The notes below the pieces were generated by a model. The model made no database searches. It saw only the letters and a list, made by a program, of their open reading frames with translations, and was not told the origin of the DNA. A program made the position numbers and the translations under genes. A stretch of DNA of 64,000 nucleotides, from NCBI GenBank assembly GCA_965112735.1, contig OZ218950.1, forward strand, positions 5,952,001 through 6,016,000. The letters run 5' to 3'. Origin of the DNA: Phaeosaccion multiseriatum (taxonomy: Eukaryota > Ochrophyta, other classes). Position 1 is the stretch's first letter, and the number at the start of each line of letters is the position of its first letter. Below are positions 1 to 11,847 of this stretch, one piece after another.

Positions 1-277
1 AGGGGAAGAGATGGTCAGCAAGGGGCGGAGAGAATCAGAGGAGTAGAGACACAGAACCCGGGAGACTCACTGAAGAATAGCCCGGCCCTGACGTGAATCA
101 TGGGTTGGGTCTCGTGTGATGGTGTGATTGGGTGGTTGTACCTGCCCGACAGGCTTCCTCCAAGGTCGGGCGCTTGCCTTTACTCCCTCACACGCCCCAT
201 TCACTCACTCATGCACCACTCCATCCATAACCCCCCGCCCCCCCCGACTTGACGACTACCTTACATATCACCAACAG
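1..277. other. upstream intron/exon remainder of the dehydrogenase gene, unresolved
   Basis: No reading frame here could be tied to the dehydrogenase. The stretch ends in a CT/CA-rich run and an acceptor CAACAG just before position 278, so at least its right part is intron. Earlier exons of the gene lie here or left of the window. Confidence 0.4.
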
Positions 278-2936
278 CTTGGTCGGTAGAGTAGTGGAGT
301 GCGGCTCTGCTGTGCAGGACCCGGATCAGTACACGGGCAGACTCGTCTTCACCTTCAGCCCTCACGCCTCCCGCCTCGTCGTGGATGAGAGTGCCGTAAT
401 GCTTGTACCAGAGGTGAGGAGGAGGTGGTAGATCGTGTGTGCCTATGTTAATGGTGCGTTGCTTGTCGTCGCGGTCTGTGATGCTGATTTGGGTGTGGGG
501 GGGGGGGGGGGCAAGTACCACCAGAACCCCCTCCCCTAACGCTGCTTCATGCACCTCTAACGCACACACGCACACACGCACGCACACACGCACGCACACG
601 CGCACGCACACGCGCACGCACACGCACTCCTCCACCCTTCTCACCACCTTGTGCCGCTCTCTGCTCGCTCGCTCTCTCTCTCTCTCTCTCTCATTGCCCC
701 TCGCTTCGTCCTCTGCCCTCTGCCCTCCATCTCCACCTCCACCCCTACCACCCCCCCCCCCTCCACAGGGTATATCTGCCCGTGACGCAGTGTACTTGCC
801 TGCCGTAGAGACGGCCCTTGCGCTTGTGCAAGACGCCAATCCCGTCGTCGGAGAAGATGTTGCCGTCATCGGACAAGGCATGATTGGGTGCGTGCCTTTC
901 GCTATTATTGCCATGGGGAAAGTATTTATCTTAGCCACGCACGAAATGGCACAATCATACCCACACCCACACGTATTGAGTGCTGAGCTACTTACGGGTA
1001 CACGCTTGATGGGGGTGGGTAGGTAGGGCATGATTGGGTATCTGTATTGCTGAGTGGTGAGGTGGGCATGGTTGGGTGGTGAGGTGGGCATGGTTGGGTA
1101 TCTGTATTGCTGAGTGGTAGGGTGGGCATGGTTGGGTATCTGTATTGCTGAGTGGTGGGGTGGACATGGTTGGGTGGTGGGGTGGGCATGGTTGGGTGGT
1201 GGGGTGGGCATGGTTGGGTGGTGGGGTGGGCATGGTTGGGTATCTGTATTGCTGAGTGGTGGGGTGGGCATGGTTGGGTATCTGTATTGCTGAGTGGTGG
1301 GGTGGGCATGGTTGGGTGGTGGGGTGGGCATGGTTGGGTATCTGTATTGCTGAGTGGTGGGGTGGGCATGGTTGGGTGGTGGGGTGGGCATGGTTGGGTA
1401 TCTGTATTGCTGAGTGGTGGGGTGGGCATGGTTGGGTGGTGGGGTGGACATGGTTGGGTATCTGTATTGCTGAGTGGTGGGGTGGGCATGGTTGGGTGGT
1501 GGGGTGGACATGGTTGGGTATCTGTATTGCTGAGTGGTGGGGTGGGCATGGTTGGGTGGTGGGGTGGGCATGGTTGGGTATCTGTTATAAAGGCCGCTTC
1601 TCTCTGTGTCTCTCTTTGTCTCTGTCTGTCTGTCTGCCTGTCTGTCTGTCTGTCTCTCGCGCGCTTCCTTCCTTCCTCCCCTCCTGCCGTCCCTCCCCCC
1701 CCTCCTCCCTCTCACTCCCCCAATACCCCCCCCCCCCTCCCGCCACCCACACACACCCGTCCATTGCCATCCTCCCAGCCTCCTGGTGACCGCCATCCTC
1801 GCTCAAACACATGGCCGTGCTGGGGGAGGGAGCGTCACCGCCGTGGATAAGCTCCCCTCGAGGCTTGAGGCCGCGCAGAGGTATGTAAGTGTGTATGTAT
1901 GTATGTGTGGCATTGTCCATGCACACAGAAACCTTTCCTTCATTTTATTTTAATCACAAACTGTCTGGTGTGATCTCATGTTTTTCCTACTTACATTACA
2001 TACATGCCTACTCACTCACCTACCCTAACCCATCTACCTACCTGGCTGTGCACCCTCACACATGAACACACCAACTCAATCTCTCCCCCCCCCCTTCCCC
2101 CCCAAACAGCGTGGGAGCCACCCACTGCCTCCCCCCTGAGCGGCTCAGCGAAGTGGCCCCCCTGGACACTGTGGTAGAAGTGTCAGGATCCGCTCGAGGC
2201 CTACAGACGGCGCTGGACCACACGGGTTTCGGCGGGCAGGTGGTGATCGGCTCCTGGTACAGCGCTGCTGCCGCTCCCCTCGCGCTGGGCACCGCCTTCC
2301 ACCGCAGCCACTTGCGCCTCAAGGTAAGACGGGGTGTGGTGTGGTGTGGTGGGGTGGGGTAACCTGCTGCATAGTTGTAACGGTAAATGTAACGGCACGA
2401 CCGTTGCTGCTGGCCAGGGTGCTGTGGGGAAGGAGTGGGTGGCTGGAGTTGAGGTTGGGGGTTGGATTGGGTTGTGCAAAGGGTCGGGGTGTGTGATGTT
2501 GGGCGCAAGGATTGGATTCGTCGCCATGCTACGCACCGCAAAACGCTCTTCGCACCCCCCCCCGTTCGTTGTCTGCCGCCGACCCAGAAAGTCTAGAGAA
2601 GCTACGTACATCAAAGCCCCGCTCCACCTTTCCCCCCACTGCTTTGCCTCCCCTCCCCTCCCCTTATCTCTACCCCACCCCCACGCACGCACGCACTCGC
2701 AGGCCTCGCAAGTGAGTGTGATTCCCGCGGCCCTGTCGGCGCGATGGAGCAAGGCGCGGCGCTTCGAGCGGACTTGGTCTCTGGTGCGTCTGCTGCGGCC
2801 GTCGGACTTGCTCACCACGCTCACTCTTCCGCTGGAGGAGGCGCAGGAGGGCTACGCGGCGCTGGAGGCAGGCAGCGAGGTGGGGGTGTGCCTCTCTTAC
2901 GGAGGGGATGGGAATGACCACCACACGCACAAGTAG
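278..2936 (+). CDS. zinc-type medium-chain alcohol dehydrogenase (MDR family), 3' part
   Basis: Five exons join in phase: 278-413, 769-887, 1779-1880, 2110-2323 and 2703-2936 (stop TAG). They encode the second half of an MDR/COG1063 NAD(P)-dependent dehydrogenase. The substrate is unknown. Exon 1 carries the end of the GroES-like domain (GRVVECGSAVQD, then FTFSPHAS). Exon 2 has the helix leading to the nucleotide fold and the Rossmann motif VIGQGMIG (GxGxxG). Exons 3-4 continue the fold (AVDKLPSRLEAAQ, then VGATH, then VVEVSG and GGQVVIGSWY). Exon 5 is the C-terminal helix region. The N-terminal zinc-ligand region lies left of position 278 and is not visible. Phases agree at all four junctions, so the model is firm although the protein is partial. 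The gene is convergent with the ferric reductase downstream. Confidence 0.85.
1022..1586. repeat. 60-bp minisatellite inside a dehydrogenase intron
   Basis: Tandem repeats built on GGTGGGGTGGGCATGGTTGG followed by GTATCTGTATTGCTGAGT. The full 60-bp unit runs about six times from 1250, with shorter variants before it. It fills most of the intron 888-1778 and is open in several frames only because 60 is divisible by 3. Confidence 0.9.
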
Positions 2937-3572
2937 GGAATGGACCTCTCTAGTGTGGTAGTGTGGTAGGAAGTTGAGAAGACGTTTCAAGCATCTTTTT
3001 TACGATCAAAAGCCTGCGGTGGACCCCACGGGGAACAAAACAAAGGCCTCTTTTTTTCAGAGGCCTCCGTAGCCGATGTCTTCCCCCCTTGCCAAAGAAC
3101 GGAGAGCAAGGCTTGAAAGGAGAGACTTCAGGCTTCTTGCCTGTGGTGGCGTAAAGCCCCTCGCCCCGCGGTGCGCCCGGGCCGCGTCGAGGAACAAGCA
3201 ACGAAAGCGTGAGAGACAAATATATCTCTCACTAGTTCTAATTAATTTTGAAAATAAGCTGCCGCTACTCCTACTCAACCCGATGCATACCGCAGGGCCC
3301 CCACGCCCTCCTAGAAGGAAGCCTCACAGCCGTTGGGCTCCTCTTGCGATCACGGTGCATCACGGTATCGTGTCTCTGAAAAGCGGAAAGTGCACGCACA
3401 CATACGCCCCCATGCATACACACACTAACAAATGCGTGTCTTTTAATAGTCCTTGCTGCGTTGGTGACTGCTGCACAAGATGGCAGGCTACCTAACGCTG
3501 GCAGAGTGCTGCGCTGGCACACACTACAGGAGAGAGGTGTACCTAGGCTGACAGACTGCGCTGCCTAGTACA
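2937..3572. other. convergent intergenic region
   Basis: Lies between the 3' ends of the dehydrogenase and the reductase. It holds an AT-richer patch (about 3215-3260) that could serve 3'-end formation. No supported gene or RNA was seen. Confidence 0.5.
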
Positions 3573-4790
3573 CTACAGGAGAAAGGTCTCTTCGTGAAAG
3601 TCGAAGGAGACCTTGTTGGTGCTGTGCTTGTCACACATGAGCCGCACATCCTTGATGAGCGATGGAGGCCCGCATACGAGCACCGCCACCAAGCCGCTGG
3701 AGCACTCGGCGCTCTGTTAGGCGACAGGCGAGGGAGGGGAGGGGGGGATACAGATGATGATGATGATGAAGACGATGATGATGATGATGAGGATGTGTGT
3801 ATATGATGGTGTGATGATGATGGTGATGATGATGATGATGATGATAACAACGATAATGATAAAGATAACGATGATGATATAACAAAGATGGATGATAACG
3901 ATAACTATGACGGATTGACGACGATTGATGGTAAGACAAGGATGATGAGGGAAATTATGAGGATGGTGACAATGACTTACCGCCTCCGCGAATATTTTTG
4001 CCAAGTCAGGCCTTCCCGCCCTGACGTGCTCCTGAAGGTCGAGGTGCACGTTGGCGGCCGTTAGGTCACTCCTGCTCTCTCGCTTCATGCGGGTGAGATG
4101 GAAGTCAGTGCGGAAGAAGTCTCCGTCTGCAGAGTCAGGCCGTGTGGCGCAGCAGGGGTGAGACAAGGCAAGGAGGTACAGAGGCAACAAGGCACGCAGC
4201 AGAGGGGAAGGGAGCCGAGCGTGAGGAATCAGGGGAGGAATCAAGTCGTTCTTGGTGTACACAGGGGAGGAATCAAATCGTTCTTGGTGTACACGCAACA
4301 AACATCTAAGCGTCTAAACAGGAAACCCGCCGTGGAACCCCACCCACGTGTGTGCTACTTTAACCCCAAAGCTGCGGACCCAGTCAGTCAGGCGCATCCT
4401 ATCCTTCTCCTTTGGGGTACTTTTGACTGCTCTTGCCTCACTCCCCCACTCCCTCGCCCATTCCCTCACTCACTCACCCTTCTTGCCCCCCCCTTCTCCG
4501 TCCTTGGCACCTTCCCCGCCCCTCCCCTTCTCCTCATCGGCCCTTGTGTTGGGAGAGGCCAGGCGCCGCAAGAGGACCGGCTAAGGTGCGTACATAGAGG
4601 AGTAGAGAAGGTGCGTACGTAGGAGTACGGAAGGTACGTTACGTATGCATGTAGATAGGCAGGTATAGACAGAGGTAGGTAGGCAAACTAGCAGGTAGGT
4701 AGGGAGGTAGGTAGGTAGAGGAGGATGGAGGCGGTGAGAGGCATGGGGCAGTCAGCACCGAAGCAGGAGAGGGGTAGATGGTTGATCGTA

Positions 4791-4835
<45 letters not shown>

Positions 4836-6614
4836 ATGATCTCTCCCTCTGGCCTTCACACCACACATTCCCACTCTGTCACTCTCTGTGGGGTCTCTCT
4901 CCCCCACTCCCTCTTTCCCTCATTCGCTCTCCCTCTCTCCGTCCCACCTGGAAGCTCTTGGGGATGGCTTTGTGCATTGGCAGCAGCGATCTCTCCGCCT
5001 CTGCGTCCTTGTCGTACATAGAGTTGAGCAGGAAGTGATCTGCACACGACCACACGAACCACAGCCTATCCAGAGTCCGCCCCCTGCACGCACGCACGCA
5101 CGCGCACACACACACACGTAGACACGCATACAGGAAGAGAAGACTCTTTACGTTAGTTCACGCCGCCGACAGCCACCCACTCCTGCTTTCTCTTGTTTGC
5201 ATACGTGAGTCCATGCATTGTCTTTCAGCCCTGTACCGGCCCTCCTTGGCTTGTTGGTTCTTCGCCCTCCTCTCGCCCTCCCCTCACCCTCCCCTCACCT
5301 CTCACACTGGTCGAGGAGCTCGTTGCAAACGCTCTGCAGAGGGGTGATGCCGATGCCTGGGTAGAGGCACACGGGGATGGGGGGCAGTCGTTCAGAGGGG
5401 AGGGGAAAGCGACCGTCAGTCGCACGGTCAGTCGCACAGTCAGTCAGTGAGGCGGCAGCAAGCGACATTCGATAAGACAGTGAAAACGCGAGTCGGTGGT
5501 GGGTGGGGGGGTGCATTTGGAAGACCTTGCTGGCAGGGAGGTTTTATCAGTAGGCAGGCGGACAGACAAGAGAGGCAGGAGGGTAGAGTAGGGCAGTCTG
5601 GGGGTGGTGTGACTCACCTCCTGAGATGAGCAGCACAGACTTGTACTTGGGCCCGTCTAGGTCCACACCAAGCTCTCCGTAGGGGCCCTCCAAGTAAATC
5701 TACGGGAGGATGGCAGTGGATGGGGTGGAGATTTAGAGGCATAGGGGCGGTGTGGTGTGTGTGTGGGTGTTACGTGTGGTGTGTGTGTGTGTGAGAGGTG
5801 TGTGTGGAGAGTGTGATGGTGTGAGGTGTCATCATGCATTCAAACCCCTCACCTTGACCACGATGGGTGCCCCCTTGAGGCCGTTCTTGGCTGCGAGGGC
5901 GTGCAGGCGTTTCGTCCAACCCCCTAACACTCGCACGTGGAGAGTCACCTCGGCGTCGTGTGGGGAGGAGGAGATGCTGCAATCAGGGCATGCGCAGGGC
6001 ATGGCCAGGGCGGGGTAGAGGTGTATGGGCAGGGCAGGGGAGAGGTGTATGGGCAGGGCAGGGTAGAGGTGTATGGGCAGGGCAGGGTTAAGGTGTATGG
6101 GCAGGGCAAGACAGGGCAGGACAGGGTGGGGCCGTAGCAGAAGGGGGATGAGACAGAGGCAAGGCAAACGGAGATTGAAAGAAAGGGTGCACGTTATTTA
6201 GATAGATAGCTGTCAGAGGGAGGGGAAGGGGAAGGTGGGCTGCGGCTCACAACGGTGGTTACACCATGACACGGCCTTCTACCACTTCTGTAGTACTTGG
6301 TTAGTTTAGTACCTGAAGGGGTGCCACTCGAACATGGACAGCTCCGGGATCATAAGGAACACGTACTGGCCGCCCTTGTACTTGAAGTTGCCTTCTTTCT
6401 TTGAGAATGTGATGCGAATGACGTCAGCGGGCAGGGCCACGAGCTTGGCCTCATGGGCGTACCTGGTGTTGGGGAGTAAGACAGGGCCCAGCGAGGGTGG
6501 TGGGTTGGGGTGGGGTGGAGTGGGGTGGGGATGACTGAGGGAGCTTCGGGATGGGCGGGGGTAGACGCGGGACGAGGAGAGAGGCAAAGAGGGAGGGAGG
6601 AGAGAAACATGGGG

Positions 6615-6661
<47 letters not shown>

Positions 6662-8026
6662 GGGGAGGGGGGGGGGGAGATGGATGGGAGAGATGGGCAC
6701 ATACAGTGGGAGAGAGAGAGAGAGATGGCCCTGTCCACACACCTTCCTGCCATGTACCAGTAGCGGAGGCCGAGATCGACTGACCAGAGAGCCAATCCCA
6801 GCGCAATGACCCCGGCCCCGTGTATTATGGCAAAGACGATGGTCACTGCCAAGGCCACGAGGTGTAAGTAGTACCACACTTCAAAGAACTTTTCTCGGAA
6901 CACGCGAAAGAAGGAGGACGCCACCAAGACCCCCATGGCAATCACCAAGACCGTTCCGGAAAAGTTGTTCTCGCATTGCACAAAGCCATGCAGGCCGCCG
7001 GAGACGAAGGCAGCGAAGGAAGCGGCCTTGTGGTACCGGATGGCTCTCTCGAAGGGAACGCCGAGCAGGTAGGTGAGCGGGGAGTTGTGGATGGCAAAGA
7101 GGAAGGAGAGGGGGAGGAAGATGGAGGAGATACCACCTCCAGATTCACATGCGGCCACCGCGGGAATGGCGGTCAGGAGAAGTGCGAGGGGCAGCCAGAT
7201 GAAGGCCTGGCGGAGGGAGGGAGGGAGGGAGGGAGGGAGAAAGTGAGTGGTTGAGAGAGCGATTGAGGGAGTGAGCGGGTGTGGGGGTGAGGGAGGGAGG
7301 GCGGAATCAGAGGGGCGTGCGCCCTTCTTGAAGAGATTGTGGCTACAGCAGCATTTGTCAGGAGAGTGAGCCGAATGGAGGGGGACGCGCAGACTTTGGA
7401 AGATACCCCACCTCTGCGTAGGTGAGGTGGAATCTCCCAATGTTGATTCGCCGCTGCAGGGGATAGAGAAAGGGCGCCCGCCTGTTCGAGCAGCGAGAGA
7501 GTTGGGACATATGGCAGAGAGGAGAAGGGACAGGGAGCAGGAGGGAAAGAAGAAGAAGAAGAAGAAGAAGAAGAAGAAGAAGAAGGAGAAAGAAGAAGAA
7601 GAAGAAGAAGAAGAAGAAGAAGAAGAAGAAGAAGAAGAAGAAGAAGAAGAAGAAGAAGAAGAAGGAGGAGGAGAAGAAGATACATGGTCATCGCTGGCTC
7701 TAATTTAACGCCGTTTCCTCCTCACTGCAAGCGTGAGCTGTACCCGGGTGTGTGCGGGGAGGGGGGAGCACTTGAGCAGAATGGACCTCTCTGCCTTACC
7801 TCGCGGCCCACTTCTTGCTGTGTTTACACACGCTCTCGTAGGGCTCCCATGGCGTTGGCGAGATGCTCTCCTTCCCTTCAGCCGGCTTGAGGGGGTCGTC
7901 CTCTTGAGGTGGTGGCTCCTGTTCCTGCTGCTGCTGATCAACGAGCTCCACTTGCTGCAGCGCGGGGCTCCCAGCAACGGCGGCGCCATTGGTCTGTGTC
8001 TCTCCGTCAGCCACCACAGCCGCCAT
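3573..8026 (-). CDS. ferric reductase / NADPH oxidase (FRD superfamily)
   Basis: Eleven exons in transcript order: 8026-7800, 7481-7412, 7206-6743, 6462-6313, 5976-5853, 5699-5618, 5356-5299, 5083-4948, 4580-4478, 4126-3981, 3713-3573. All phases agree and give 566 aa. The protein should move electrons from cytosolic NADPH through FAD and two b-hemes across a membrane, to ferric iron or oxygen. The 464-nt exon encodes the transmembrane domain. It has two His pairs, each separated by 13 residues (YHK...LHG and YLHL...IIHG), as expected for bis-heme ligation. Next come the FAD-site motif EWHPFSISSSPHD and the NADPH-site motifs EGPYGELGVD, LLISGGIGITPLQ and LVCGPPSL, and the end DFHEETFLL. No EF-hands are seen. 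The N-terminus is a Gln/Glu/Pro-rich leader of about 75 aa. Reductase versus ROS-producing oxidase cannot be decided from sequence. It is head to head with the PX gene. Confidence 0.9.
6000..6115. repeat. intronic minisatellite, GTGTATGGGCAGGGCAG family
   Basis: About five units of AGGTGTATGGGCAGGGCAGG in an intron of the reductase. The same unit recurs in introns of the PX gene, its copies and the monooxygenase gene. Confidence 0.85.
7549..7676. repeat. (GAA)n microsatellite
   Basis: Nearly pure GAA triplets on the plus strand. In the reductase transcript they form a long TTC pyrimidine tract upstream of the exon 2 acceptor. Confidence 0.9.
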
Positions 8027-8862
8027 GGGGAGTGGCTTTTGAGTGCCCGCCTTGCACCTTGCGACTGTGGCTTCCGTGTTCCCTCTTCCTTCCTTGCCTG
8101 ATTCCCTTGTTCTGGCGTTGAGGTGTCCGTTCAGTCGCGAATGTTTGCGAGCGGAGGATTCAGCGGGGACAAATCGACTGAAACAAGGACAAACCGAACA
8201 CAGGGGGGAATAAGTGCAGCCGTTGGTGGTATGGTGGGGAAAACACGTAATCTTACGACCCCACGCGGTACCACCTTGTCCCTTTTGCAATAGAACAGCA
8301 AGGCGCATTTGGTCCTTCTGCTCAGATGTTTCTGAAAACACTCGCCACCCACATGGCTGTGGGGGGCACGAACATCTGGACCTGAGGGCTTATGCGAGAG
8401 CTGTTTGCGTCATTCGGCGACGATTAGCCGTAGCGCTCCAGCGGGCCCGACACGAACGATCGGTTCGCCACAGGATCCTGGCTGGTATCAACTTTGTTCC
8501 AATGGGAAGAACTGATGAGTCAGAGGGACACGACCTCGAGGGCTAAGTTCCCCGCGGCGGTGAGACATTACTTTTAGACAACCATAGATGGCACTTAAGG
8601 GTGTAATATATTTATAATCTTACGTTCAGGGGGGGGCACTCCACTTTTCTTCTCGTTGTCGTATAGCTTATCGTAGCCTGAGCCTCGCCCTTGTCGTACT
8701 ACTGAGACCGCTTTTCCACAAAGAGGGGCAAGAGATCTTTGGGGAGTGAATCCTGAGAGGAAATAAGCGGCGGAGGAGAGGAGAGGAAAGGACAGAGGAG
8801 GAAAGGGGTGGGAGACGCCCAGCACCGGAGGAGGAGGAACGGAGGAACAGCCGCCCCGAGAC
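8027..8862. promoter_or_regulatory. shared upstream region of reductase (-) and PX gene (+), interrupted by a LINE
   Basis: Only about 480 bp of non-LINE sequence separates the two start codons. No promoter element was recognised with confidence. Confidence 0.45.
8258..8614 (+). mobile_element. 5'-truncated non-LTR retrotransposon (LINE) tail
   Basis: About 357 bp closely matching the 3' end of the element at 49720-51354, in opposite orientation. A perfect 10-bp target-site duplication, TAATCTTACG, flanks it (8248-8257 and 8615-8624). Its 3' end reads CACTTAAGGGTGTAATATAT. The remnant of the ORF end is frameshifted near 8360. Severe 5' truncation plus a flanking duplication is the hallmark of target-primed reverse transcription. 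Confidence 0.88.
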
Positions 8863-11655
8863 ATGCAAATCTGTTCTGCTGTGATCAAGTACTTTGAGAA
8901 GAACCAGAAACAAGGATACGTGAACTATGTGATAGAGGTGAGGGAGAGGCCCACATATCTGGGGAGAGTGGGGGGGCTCTTGTTCAGGACACCCTCGTCC
9001 CTCAACGCGCAGGCTTTTGCCGTGCACCTAGATTTGTCTGCTCTCCTCTCTTGGCGGTTCTCTTCTTTGTCCCTTTCTTCTCGTAGACGCATATTCAACC
9101 ACACGCACCCCCACCCCCCCCTTCTTGTCTCAGGTGGGCTTTGACAGAGAGAAGTGGGAGATTGAGAAGCGCTTCAGTGACTTCTCGCAGCTGCACCAAA
9201 AGCTTCAAAGGGAGTTTCCCGAGGACCTGCTGGTAGACCTGCCCCCTAAGAGGTTCTTTGGAAGGTGGGTGAGGGGGGGGGGGCATGGCAAGAGAAACAA
9301 CACACAGAGGGAGGGGCATGCCTGCCTAGGAGAAGCGAGATCCTTGAGCGCCAACCAAAAACACGTGCTCCTCAGAGCACAGCAGAGGACCAACGCATGC
9401 TGTGCCCCATGTCCCCCTCGTCAACGTCGTCCTAACCCCCCCCCCTCCCTCATTATTCTCGTACCCTACACGCCTGCGCTCTGGGCACCCTGACGCAACG
9501 CAATGGGCAACGCACGCACACACGTACCTGGTGTCAGGTTCGACCCCCGGTTCCTCCACGAGCGCCATGGAGACCTCCAGCGGTACCTGAGTGAAGTGCT
9601 GACGCTTGTCTATGTCACTGAAAGCCTGGCGCTGGCGGAATTCCTGGAGATTGCCCAGCACACGAGCTGGGAACCGCAGGGCTTTGGGAATGGGCAGGAG
9701 GGGGATGCGGCGGGCAGAGAAGCCGTCGAGCGAGTGAGTCCGAGTCAAGGCAGAGGAGGATGGGGATCGTGCCACCGGGGGAGTTTTTTAGATTGGAATG
9801 AACTGTACCTAAGAATTTATACGTATGACATCGGGGGGCGGGGGTGGCGTTGCGGGGTGTGGTGTGGCGTGTTCGTCTGGGATGTGGGGGGACCTTTTGG
9901 GAGGCGGCGGTACGTTGTGTTCAGGCTGTGCCCTCGGCCGTCGTAGGATCTCCCTCTGTATAGATGTGTATCTCTCGTCTCTCGTCGCTGGCTCAGTTCG
10001 CTCACGGCAATCACGCTCGTCATTGGAATGTCATGATTGGAAACGCTCTTCCCCCCCCCCCCATTTTAGGAACGACTCGCCCTTCTAGTGGAGGAGACGG
10101 CGAAGGCCCTAATCGACGTGTCAAGGCTTGGTGTGGAGCCGCCAGACAAGGTCAGCGGTGTAGGCACGCCGGGCTGAGGGCAGGCGGGCGGGCACGGCAG
10201 GGTAGAGGTGTATGGGGAGGGCAGGGCAGGGCAGAGTAGAGGTGTATGGGCAGGGCAGGGCAGAGGTGTATGGGCAGGGCAGAGTAGAGGTGTATGGGCA
10301 GGGCAGGGCAGGGCAGGGCAGAGGTGTATGGGCAGGGCAGGGCAGAGGTGTATGGGCAGGGCAGGGTAGAGGTGTATGGGCAGGGCAGGGTAGAGGTGTA
10401 TGGGCAGGGCAGGCAGGGCTGCAGGGACTGGGTGCAGGGATATGAGCGGGGTGGGGGCGCCGAGGGAGATTTTCGAGCCAGGCTTTTGTTCGATATCCTC
10501 TGCCCCACTCAAACCCACCTACCCTTCTGCCCCACCACAACCCACCCACCCGCCCACCCATTGACATACTTCACCCACCCACCCACCCCCCTTGCCTCAG
10601 ATGGAGATCCTTGCCCAGCGGGAGAAGCTGCTGAGGCAGTGCGACGGCTTCAAGACGCACGCCGCCCACCTGGAGCAGTTCTTCAACCCACACATGCCCC
10701 CCAGTGACGGTGCGTGGCGGGTTGCTGTGCTTCTTTTCTCTGTTTGGCGCGTTGGTTCGGTGATTAGTTCATTGATTTGAGTTTCCAGCGTCTGTCCCTG
10801 CTGGATCGGCAGGAGGGGGTCGCCACCCCTCACGCCGTCTTTGGCATAGTTGGGAGGATGGGAGGGCAGCAGAGGGGAGAGCTCCGTCTCGGTTTGAGTT
10901 TCCGCTTTCTCGTCCTTGACAGCCCTCTCTTGAAGCTGGGGAGGGGGAGTGCTTCCTGAGGTTCGGTGAAGCGCGACGTGAGAAGGCGTAGAAGTGTTTT
11001 TCGTTTGTCGGTTCATGCCTTACTTCCCTGCTGCTATCCTGTATATTCTTCTAACAAATCCCCCCCTCCCCTCCCCTCCCCTCTTTGGGTGCTGCGTGAA
11101 AATGAACCCCTTTCCACAATTCCCTCCTCCCTCCAAACCCAAAAGACTGTGTGGGCAACGTAGACGGGCTGCTGGAGACCCTGTCCAGAGGGCCGGCCAT
11201 CCCCCTGTCTGGACAGGAGCAGTCCATGGAGCGGTGGGGCTTGGGCGTCATTGACCATCTGCGGGGAGCGGCAAGGATCGAGGAGGAGCAGGGCGGAGTA
11301 GGGATTGTGTGTCACATGCAGCAAATCCAGTGAGTGAGTGAGTGAGTGAGTAAAAGTGAGTGAGTGAGTGAGTGAGTGAGTGAGTGAGTGACCAGGGGGA
11401 GCGAGCGAACGAACGAGCAAGCTATAGGCCTCGGTGCAGTTTTGATTGTGTTCTTCTTCATTAAAATACATTTGATATCTCATTTGCTTCCGGGTGCTCA
11501 GGCGTGAGAGTAAGAGAGCAGGAGGCGGGGGGGAGAAGAGAGAAGGGGGCCAACGCCAAGCAGCAACGCGCACTTGGCTCCCCACGCGGGACATCCAATC
11601 TTTGAGGGTTGGTGCACCGCGCTGGCTCACAGGTTTCTTAGGTGATGTCTATTAA
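8863..11655 (+). CDS. PX-domain protein (sorting-nexin-like)
   Basis: Seven exons: 8863-8937, 9134-9264, 9538-9733, 10070-10150, 10601-10709, 11146-11329, 11502-11655. Phases agree (309 aa). Exons 1-3 encode a phox-homology domain. Recognisable features are YFEKNQKQGYVNYVIEV, KRFSDFSQLHQKL (the RYSDF-like phosphoinositide-site region), the proline loop LPPKRFFGR, and RHGDLQRYLSEVL. It should bind phosphoinositide membranes and act in endosomal sorting. Exons 4-7 form a helical tail (ERLALLVEETAKALIDVSRL, then MEILAQREKLLRQCDG, then LGVIDHLRGAARIEEEQGG). The exon 6 donor is the first GTGAGT of a (GTGA)n tract. If it is not used, TGA at 11331-11333 ends the protein at 259 aa. Exon 7 carries about 4 extra bases near 11538 relative to the three tail copies, which shifts the last residues away from the shared ending RGKSNL. 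Confidence 0.82.
10195..10425. repeat. intronic minisatellite, GTGTATGGGCAGGGCAG family
   Basis: About nine units of 19-29 bp that differ in the number of GGGCA pentamers, in the intron between PX exons 4 and 5. Homologous, differently sized arrays lie at 14085-14305, 18975-19115 and 54480-54590. Confidence 0.88.
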
Positions 11656-11847
11656 GTCAATAAATACTCCTCCCGGCGAGGGCCCCGGAGACACAGCGAC
11701 ACCTACACACACACACACACACACACACTTTCACACTTTCAGTTTCTTAGGTGATTCCTATTAAGTCAATAAAGTTCCTCCCGGCTTGGTTCCTCTCCAC
11801 TTTCTTTGCTTTATCATTACATCGAGACTCATCATCCTTGGAGAAGC

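Noticed and set aside
261-1796. Large minus-strand ORF of 511 codons opposite the dehydrogenase
   Set aside because: It reads through the 60-bp minisatellite and other simple repeats. The plus-strand exons with the Rossmann motif explain the region.
4232-4294. Direct repeat TCGTTCTTGGTGTACAC in a reductase intron as a possible regulatory element
   Set aside because: Only two copies, in an intron, with no further support; probably a local duplication.
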